From assembly GCA_016806645.1 (NCBI GenBank), contig JACSYO010000016.1, positions 268,501 to 332,500 on the forward strand: 64,000 bases of DNA, written 5' to 3'. Positions within the stretch are counted from its first letter, which is position 1. Every line of letters begins with the position of its first letter. The translations under genes were made by a program, and so were the position numbers. Under the pieces are notes generated by a model. That model made no database searches. It saw nothing but the letters and a program-made list of their open reading frames with translations, and was not told where the DNA came from. This document shows, piece after piece, positions 56,388-64,000 of this stretch. The DNA comes from Ophiodon elongatus. Taxonomy: Eukaryota > Chordata > Actinopteri > Perciformes > Hexagrammidae.

Positions 56388-56442
56388 AAGTGATTTGAGT
56401 GGTCAGAAGACTAGAAAAGCACTATACAAGTACAGTCCATTT
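56388..56442 (+). mobile_element. SINE tail fragment
   Basis: GGTCAGAAGACTAGAAAAGC then ACTATACAAGTACAGTCCAT is the tail of the tRNA-derived SINE. Confidence 0.6.
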
Positions 56443-56864
56443 AACATGAGCATGTCTTGGACCCAGCATGGCACTGGACCCTTCACACTGGTGTTGGTAC
56501 ACACACAATTCAGTGTGTGTTCAGAAAGTATAGAGGATGTACTGTATCTGACTGACAGCTCCTCAAGGTTTGGATGGACATGGAACTAGCTGCATCCAGA
56601 GTACAAAAGATGAATGACGGGTTCTTTGATAAAAAGTAAAAGGTCCATGCATGTGCACATAAAAGAAAGCAGTCAACTATGACCTTAAATTAGCTTTTTG
56701 CTAAAAACAATTAATTCAATCACAAAGATAACACTTTTTAGTCCTGAAACAACCAGCAACTTAAACCACTTTCACTTTCAGATGTTGTTTCAATTTTGGA
56801 TGAATTCAAGATCTATTTTGCAGCCAAATACTGTGCCAAAGCCTTTTCACAAGAAAGGAAACAG
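56443..56864. other. Unassigned
   Basis: Nothing recognised. Confidence 0.3.
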
Positions 56865-57592
56865 ATTTTTAATGCACATTACTAACTTTACTTCTTACCC
56901 AGAGACTTTGTGCTTTCTCGCCTCACAGGTTTCCATAAATTGTGGTTATATCTGGACCCTGCCTCCTGCCTCCTGTCTCCTGTCCTGCTGGCGCCCACCT
57001 TTCTCTCTCTCCTTCTGTATGAATTCATGTTCCATTAATGCACATTACTAACTCTACTTCTTCTCCGGAGTTTTAGTGCTTTCTCTCCTCACAGGTTTAC
57101 ATGGATTGTGGTTTTATCTGGACCCTGGTCCTGCCCGACACCTACTGCTATTATCATTATTATTAATAGTTGAATTGCTATTAGTATTGCCAATATTATT
57201 ACTGCTTCTATTATCATTATTATTCTACTACATCCACTGTTGCTGTTATTATTGGTAGATGTAACTCTTTCCTCATCCTACCACTTTCATTATATGAATC
57301 ATTTCTGTCATATGCATTGAATGTGTTATAACTCTGTTATGCTGTTCATTCTGTACACATGACATCTATTGTACTTCTATTGTACTTCTGTCCATCCTGG
57401 GAGAGGGATCCTCCTCTGTGTCTCTCCTGAAGGTTTCTTCCCTTTTTCTCCTCGTTAAAAGGTTTTTTTGGGGGAGTTTTTCCTGAACCGATGAGAGGTC
57501 CTGGGACAGAGGATGTCGTATGTGTATAAATTGTAAACCCCTGTGTGATTTGGGGCTATACAAAATAAATTGAATTGAATTGACTTGAATTA
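56865..57592 (+). mobile_element. 3' UTR of an L2-type LINE
   Basis: Two ~170 bp tandem blocks (TGCACATTACTAACTTTACT ... CTGGACCCTG and again from 57039), a TTATTATCATTATT-rich middle, then GTCCATCCTGGGAGAGGGAT, CGATGAGAGGTCCTGGGACA and AAATAAATTGAATTGAATTG. Same organisation as 44.3-44.8 kb; no coding remnant. Confidence 0.7.
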
Positions 57593-59430
57593 CGCCAATG
57601 AATCAATCGTGAAATCTTGACAATTGTTTTGTTATCAAATCATGAAGCCATGGAAATCAAATATTTTTATATTGGGTTCATTACTAAAGCATCCCTTGAT
57701 TTGGGGGTGGGATCCATGACCTTCCTTTGGGAAAGTATTTGCATACATGTGCTTCAAAAGTACTTGCTTTTCAGTCTCATCACTGCTAGACCAAAGTAGT
57801 GCTTATTAATTGTCCTTTTTCTATACAGTAACAAAGCATTCTTAATTCTCTACAGCTCTGATTGACACTACTGAAAGGTCTCTTCTCCAGTTGGGGCTAA
57901 GGGGTACTGTTTAGAGCCATTAACCATGAAACATTGAAGAAGAAAAAGTTAAAATAATCTAAAACAATAGTTAATAGATAAAGAAAATGTATTAAAAGAA
58001 GCCTTTCAAATGGGAATTTACAGGGTCGAACAAATACTTCGGGTACAAGCAGGTCTTCCCACTTTGGAACCCTATTGACTACCAAGGATGGTTTACAATG
58101 GGTACAAGTGTAGAATAGGCTTTTGGCCTGATGCTCAAAAACAGCTAAGCAACCCAAAGGAGACAGGCTAACGTTCAGAGCCTTACTGCTATTCCCATAC
58201 TCCTGTGACTGTGGCAGAATAAGAAGAGCAGCAGAACATATGTTTAGATTTTTTGACTTGTCAGAGCTCAGTTGGCCATCAGAGATATAACCGGTTAAAT
58301 TCCGGTCGAACAAAGACAAAACAAATCAAACAAAGTGGAACTAATGAGGGAGGTTGTTACGTAACAAACTCCTACTGTTCTCACATACAAAGACTCTGTG
58401 GACCTGAACTCTACCTGCTCCCTCAGATTTTCTCACGTTCACATTGAGAAAAACAATCTCACCTGTGCCATTTCAGAGCTGAAGAAACATCCTGTGGTGG
58501 CTTGTGGTTACTTGTGTTGGAGACACAGGAAAACAAAAACTGTCTGGCTCTCCTCAGCGGCCTGGATTTATGCAGTCCAACCACATAAAAGAAGCCCATG
58601 AGAGAGAGAGAAGAGGAAGGGGGAGGAGGGCCAGGGGGAGGGAAGGCTGTCTAGCAATCCTAGTTGGTTGTAAAGTGGTGTTTTTTATTCTGGCTTGCAC
58701 TTTATTTGAGGCAGATTATAATCCCACCTTTCTCACACTGGGACCATTACACAAGCACATTTTGTTTTGATTAAACCTTCTATTTCTAACAGTTATTTAC
58801 CATATTGTTCACTATTTGATGCTTTTCTTTGCGGTGTGATTTTAATTCCTGATAATATAAATCCTTATATTGTGTGTATATTCTTATTCTTACTGTCTGT
58901 GAAAGAGGTTAAAGGTTACCCGAGTCCAGAGTTCTGTCTGGCAAAAGACGCTCTGTCTTTCTCTCAAGGATAGATACACGCCTTGGATCACAACACTCAT
59001 GCATGTTATCAGTATATTTACAGTAGAGAAGCAGACAGGCCGTTGCACGTGCCAGTCCTGTGAGGAAAGGTGGGATTGTTCTCCCCCTTTTCAGCTCAGA
59101 GCCAACCAGAGGTCAGGATGGTCCGATACAAACCGGTGACGAAATCTGTGTATGAAAGGGCCGAACTTCCGTCTCTTCGTGGTATTCCTTCCTCTCAACC
59201 TGCGTGTTGACAGGGGGACTCCCTGCTTTTGCAATTGCAGCGCTGGTAACTTTGCATGTGACCAAAGAATAAATCTTGGTACCAGCACGAGAGAAGTTGT
59301 TGGCTGAATTCTTCCTGAGGCTCCACCAGGCATCCAATCAGAACACGCTAACATTCCCCACTCCAGATAAATACGTTGCCCGGTCCTATCTAATGATGGA
59401 GTCCTTATAATTCTCAAATTCTACTAGCAC
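57593..59430. other. Unassigned sequence
   Basis: The 140-codon minus frame at 57897-58319 has no recognised motif. GA-rich patch at 58601-58650. Confidence 0.35.
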
Positions 59431-59858
59431 TGTCACACATTCCACCACACCTTAGATTGTTTTCACCCTACCTGCCTGTTTACCAACTCTCCTGTCATTT
59501 CAGATCCTCCGACAGCATCATTCCCCTCACCTGGTCCTCCACGCCCACCTCACCTGCAGCACATTCCTTCATCAGTCCCTCACTAGTTAAGCCCTCCACT
59601 CGCACCTGTTCACTGCCAGATTGTCTTGCGTGTTTCTGCCAAGCTCTCCAGCGTTACTCTAGTTTATGTATCTGATCTGCCTGTTCCAACCCTGCCTGCC
59701 TGCCTTGACCTTGGATTTTCTGCCTGCCCCTTTTTGGATTTGTTTACCTCAGTGACTGATCTCCCGGTTTTGACCCTGCCTGTATACCAAGTAAACAGAA
59801 CTATCCTTGTACCTCTGTCTCGTTGTCGTGCCTTTGGGTTCCAGTTTGTACCATAACA
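59431..59858 (+). mobile_element. Possible solo LTR (~428 bp)
   Basis: The stretch from TGTCACACATTCC to GTACCATAACA is C/T-rich with CCTGCCTG words and an end segment (TCGTTGTCGTGCCTTTGGGT) like the 3' ends of fish Gypsy LTRs. Flanks AGCAC and AACAC agree at 4 of 5 bases. The terminal inverted repeat is poor, so the call is tentative. Confidence 0.35.
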
Positions 59859-61640
59859 AACACACAAAATAGAAATATGATGGTATACCTTCTGAAACTG
59901 ATAGCACCATCATACCTTTGAATTCTGAGATTTTTCTATCTAATATAGCCAAGTGTTCAACTTTTTTTTTTATTTACTACACTAGCCATCTTGAATTCTT
60001 ACGTGTCAGTACTGGATCAGTCTAAAATTGGGGGACTCGAGGACTCACTTGAGCAGCAGCCGGTCCAGACAGCCCCCACAGTCAGCGTTTTACATTCATT
60101 GGAAAAGCTTCTTTGCTCTTGTATGTTGCTAAAGGAGAGACATCATTTCTGACAACTAAAAGACACCTGTGCTGGTGTATTCTGATGTAGGGGTGGTCAA
60201 TGAAAATGAGTACTATTATTGGACCTATTCCACTGCCCAACTTTTCCAGAAGCTTTCCTGGACGTTTTGTGACACTAAGGAACAATACCTGTGTTTTAAG
60301 CAGAAGAGACTGGGTCTAAATTTAGCTCCTCAACCATAGTCCTTGCACCCAAAAAAGTCCCTGTGCTGAGAGGTAATTATTTTTCGATGATTCAGGAACT
60401 ATGAGCAGTGTGCAGAGCTGAACTCTGGCTGTCTAAATCTACAAATCTAAATATGTGAACTTAGTTCTCTTACTTTAAAAATGTTTACCTCATGGTTGTA
60501 TGCCTCCACCAACCAAGTTTATATCCATGTCCAGCCAAAATGTCATCACATGAAGATTGACTCGCTTTTGGAGCCAGCAACAAGTGGCCATTTGAGGAAC
60601 TCAAACCCATGCAATGGTCCTTCAGGCTAGCCTATTAAAACGACCCACAGAGAAGATGGCAATTGGAACTTGGCACCAAGGTCATCCTGGCAGCTTTAAA
60701 TTCCCAAACTCCTCTGAGATGGCTTCAAACATTAATGAGTAACTACAGCATAGTGAGTCACTAGGAGAAAATGGCCTTTATGTGTAGACTTCTGGATCAG
60801 CTGCACGGTTGCTAGGTTTAAGATTTTTCCTGACCAAACCTTTTTTTTATTCCAAGCACTTATTCAGTTTAAATGAAAGAAATAATAGCTGTAAATCAAC
60901 AAAACATTATTATACTGATTGAAGAATGCAAGAAAAAGAGGCTTCACACTTTAAACTGTATTTATCCTTGACGCAAGAGGTTACCTCTTAACATTCTGAC
61001 AACTTTCATTTTTTGAGGGGTATGGGATAGGGGATGTTCAGGGGTAGATAAAAGGTCAACAGTAGATACCACAGAAAAGTGGTATACACCATCCGGAAGT
61101 TGACAACCAGAAGATTAATTTGAGCAGCAGCTCAGCAGTGTCTGTAAAGTTCTTCTAGTCATACAGAAAAAGTAAAAATCGATTAATTAATTAAAATAAA
61201 TTGTGAAAGTGTAAAGGGGATTAGAAAAGTATGATGGAAGTATATGATGGCCATTCCCATGCTCTATCACAGGGGTCACAAATAGGAAGAATCCGAATCT
61301 GAATCCGGACCACACCCTGTTGTCGCTGGACCTGGACCTATAACCGATAGATAATTGAGAATTATTACATTTTCACGGAGCGCTTCTATTTTAACGACGC
61401 AGCTTTTACAGCCTTTACAGCCTTTACAGCACTCGTTCAGCAGTCCAGAAAACACACCAACCAATTACATGCGGCCAATCAAATATGTGTATTCTGATAA
61501 GTGCCATATTCACACACAGGAGCTCATATTTTACTTAAAATAAGAGAATAACCTTTATTCATTATTAGAGTATGAATTACTTATAATAAACCCAGTTCAA
61601 TTTGAAATCTGTAATAATAAATATTGTTGAGATATTATTC
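59859..61640. other. Unassigned AT-rich sequence
   Basis: Short chance frames; tandem CTTTACAGC trio at 61408-61430. No gene or repeat was recognised. Confidence 0.4.
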
Positions 61641-61643
61641 AAT

Positions 61644-61661
61644 TGTGAGACTAGTCTCACA
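61644..61661. repeat. 18 bp perfect palindrome at the LINE 5' border
   Basis: TGTGAGACTAGTCTCACA equals its own complement. Confidence 0.9.
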
Positions 61662-61689
61662 GATCTATATCGCGCTATCAACCATGCAT

Positions 61690-61905
61690 CCAGACAATAT
61701 AGTTTTTACTCAAATAGACACAAATCTTATTCTGTTGGCCAGTTCAAATGCATTTTCTCAGATTCATTTTGTTAACATTCTCCACTGTCCATTATCAGAT
61801 CACAGTATAGTCACTTGTAAATTAACCCTGGCTCATAAGGCCAAAAGAGCTACAAGATGGCGCTTCAATGTAACACTATTGAGAAACAATGAGTTTTGCA
61901 CTTAA
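61690..61905 (+). pseudogene. Endonuclease C-terminal part (L1-type)
   Basis: SSNAFSQIHFVNILHCPLSD + HSIVTCKLTL contains the SDH catalytic triplet that closes the APE endonuclease, followed by ATRWRFNVTLLRNNEFC. A stop at 61903-61905 separates it from the linker. The first half of the endonuclease is absent. Confidence 0.7.
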
Positions 61906-62079
61906 TTCAGAGAAGCCTTTACTGTTTATATTTCAGAAAATGCTGGGACCACTAATGACCCGCGCATTCTTTGGAGTTCCATTAAAGGCTGCATAAGGAA
62001 CACAGCAATCTCATATTCCTCGCATCTTAATAAAACTAGACTTGGCCAAATTAATGAATATGAGACTACTTTAAACATT

Positions 62080-64000
62080 TTGGAGAATAATCAGAAAAAT
62101 ACTGGCTTCTCAGATGATAGGGAAAAACAAATTAAATTTATACAATTTAAATTAAACTCTCTTTTAAAAGCCAGAGCAGAATTTTTTATTCACAGATCTA
62201 GAAGAAACTATTACTTCAATGGATCCAGACCAAGCCACCTGTTGGCTTTAAGCCTACAAAAGGGTGAGAAGGCTGCTAATATTATATCTATTGATTCTGG
62301 ACAGAAAATATTGTTGGACCCTAAAGAGATGAATTTAGAATTTCATTCATTTTACTCTAAACTGTATACCTCCGAAGTTCGCTTTGACAAAGCAAAATAT
62401 GATAACTTTTTACAAAAAGTGACACTTCCAACTCTCTCTCTGGATGAGTCCAATGACTTAGGGGCCCTAATCACTCAGACCAAACTTAAAGATGCCATTG
62501 CGGGATTGAAAAGGGGGAAATCACCGGGATGGAACGGTATTCCCCCTGAATTTTACTTAACTTTTTGTGATCTGTTGGGCCAAATTCTATTGGATATGAT
62601 TAACTGTTCTATTGAAATGGGTTGTTTTTTAGAAGACATTAACTTTGCTTTAATATCCGTATTACCTAAACCCAGTAAAGATCCAACTCTATGCAGCAAC
62701 TACAGACCCCTGTCTATCCTTACTACCGAGATTAAAATGTTTGCAAGCATTTTGGCATCCCGCCTCGAACCAAATATGACTAAATTAGTTCACTGTGACC
62801 AGACGGGCTTCATTAAGTCCCGACTGGCTTCTGATAATCTGCGTCGTCTTTTGCAAATTATTCATGCTGGGAAAGATAGCACGTCCCCTAGTGCTATCCT
62901 AAACTTAAATGCAGAAAAAGCCTTTGATAGGGTTGAATGGGATTATCTATGGGGAGTATTGCAAAGATTAGGATTGGGGATAAATTTAATTATATTGATT
63001 CAAATTACTTTATAAAAATCCCACGGCTACTATAGTTACGAATGGGATTGCCTCCCCTCGATGTCACATTACACGTTCCTGTCGTCAAGGCTGCCCCCTT
63101 AGCCCCTCTTTATTTGCTCTGTCACTTGAACCACTTGCACAAACTCTAAGAGAACATCCATCTGTCTTTCCAATAACTTTCAATGACACCAGTCATATAA
63201 TTTCTTTATATGCTGACAACATTTTATTATATGTTGACAAAGCCCCTACTTCTATTTGTCATATTCTAAGCATCTTTGCATATTTTAGTTCTCTGTCAGG
63301 TTGTAAAATGAATTGGACCAACTCAGCTCTTTTACCATTAAATCAACATTTAACACCAAGTTCCCTACCTTCTAACATTCCCATTGTTAAACATTTTAAA
63401 TATCTTGAAATAGAAATCTTCAACTCCCTAAATACAATCATTTCAAAAACTATATGGGCATTTATAAACATATTGAATCTGACCATAGCAGATGGACTCA
63501 GAGTTCAGAATCGCTCTAGTGAAGATGGATATTCTACCAAGAGTTAATTTCTTTGCATCTATGTTACCCTTATCTCCACCACCTAATTATTGGAATAAAC
63601 TTCACTCCTTAATTTCGAAGTTCATATGGGGCGGGAAACAACCACGAGTTAAAATGGCCACACTATAAAGGCATAAAACTAAAGGTGGTCTTTCAGTACC
63701 GAACTTTAAATATTATTTTTGGTCTTTTATTTTGAGACCACTCTCAATTTGGTTGAACCCAGAGGCATCGGTATCTTGGAAACCAATTGAAGAAAACCTT
63801 GCCTCACCATGCAGGTTAGAGGACCTGGTTTATTCTAATATTCCAAACAAACAATCTAAACTCTCTCTTGGCCCAATTATATCTTTCGTATTATCAACAT
63901 GGCGTCTGGCTGAAAAAGAGACCAAAACAAATCGCAAATGGCATCTCGACACCCCGATTAAGACACGGCATTCATATCCCCCACAACAAATATATTTGTA
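62080..64000 (+). pseudogene. L1-type reverse transcriptase and following region
   Basis: A 311-codon frame (62080-63015) has RAEFFIHRSRRNYYFNGSRP, FHSFYSKLYTSE, GLKRGKSPGWNGIPPEFYLT (Asp of PGxDG replaced by Asn), LISVLPKPSKDPTLCSNYRP + LSIL, CDQTGFIKSRLASDNLRRLL and LNAEKAFDRVEWDYL. After a frameshift: RQGCPLSPSLFALSLEPLAQ, then SLYADNILLYVD, where the second catalytic Asp codon is AAC (63218-63220). It continues CKMNWTNSALLPLN, SVVKMDILPRVNFFASM-like and SKFIWGGKQPRVKMATL with a stop, and is open in pieces to the edge. The changed YADD predicts no activity. Confidence 0.8.

Larger units (their letters stand above)
61690..64000 (+). mobile_element. L1-clade LINE, 5'-truncated, continues past right edge
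   Basis: It starts within the endonuclease and runs through the RT into the C-terminal region, leaving the window at 64000. Coding motifs are L1-like and differ from the Tx1-type copies A-C. It is more AT-rich than the other LINEs. Confidence 0.8.

Noticed and set aside
57897..58319. 140-codon minus-strand frame
   Set aside because: No domain recognised and a Phe run from poly-T; could be part of an unknown repeat but unsupported.

Overview
This is a 64 kb piece of vertebrate nuclear DNA, almost certainly from a teleost (probably a percomorph). It is AT-rich with spliced-gene signals, long (TG)n, (CA)n, (GA)n and (ATCC)n microsatellites, and a dense layer of decayed transposons of kinds common in teleosts: Rex1/CR1-L2-type, Rex3/RTE-type, Tx1/L1-type and RNase-H-bearing LINEs, a tRNA-headed SINE, a Ngaro/DIRS tyrosine-recombinase retrotransposon, hAT-like and Harbinger-like DNA elements, and solo LTRs. 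There is no prokaryotic architecture: no operons, CRISPR array or ribosome-binding sites.

The only host-gene evidence is at the left edge, on the minus strand. A frame without a stop runs from 1560 down to base 1 and continues off the window. It has a good splice acceptor at 1459-1460, so it reads as one coding exon of at least 486 codons (1-1458). About 1.2 kb upstream, a short exon (2630-2710) encodes a signal-peptide-like start and ends at a phase-0 GTAAGT donor, which matches the phase of the large exon. A weaker 5' leader candidate lies near 6029-6540. I do not recognise the protein.

The rest (about 6.6-64 kb) is layered mobile DNA with no supported host gene. 6.6-8.4 kb: a Harbinger-like element split by a CR1/L2-type LINE. 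9.3-10.8 kb: a Rex1-type LINE. 11.1-12.5 kb: a SINE, (TG)45, an L2-type 3' UTR and a perfect hairpin. 12.7-17.0 kb: a Rex3/RTE-type LINE split by a second Rex1-type LINE. 17.6-20.2 kb: a decayed Ngaro element split by a 608 bp hAT-type element with an 8 bp target duplication. 21.6-24.5 kb: an RNase H LINE tail and AT-rich MITE-like repeats, one holding a SINE. 25.8-26.5 kb: an (ATCC)n array. 29.6-35.6 kb: a Tx1-type LINE on the minus strand, interrupted by a 628 bp solo LTR with a 4 bp target duplication. 35.95-36.7 kb: a hAT remnant. 39.6-42.4 kb: LINE, SINE and Penelope-like remnants. 44.1-45.3 kb: an L2 tail and a 389 bp solo LTR. 47.6-49.5 kb and 50.7-53.7 kb: two more copies of the Tx1-type family on the plus strand. 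The first is split by a 1,238 bp non-autonomous LTR element whose interior is a 36 bp-period GC-rich repeat. 56.9-57.6 kb: another L2 tail. 61.6-64.0 kb: an L1-type LINE that leaves the right edge.

Every recognisable transposon reading frame is broken by frameshifts, stops, deletions, nested insertions or changed catalytic residues. The region is therefore a mostly dead TE graveyard downstream or upstream of one host gene, not a working gene cluster. The items that look least described are the small LTR element with the coding-phase GC-rich repeat, the unidentified large exon, and the Ngaro copy whose RT runs almost directly into the recombinase. Family names are from memory of conserved motifs; none was checked by database search.
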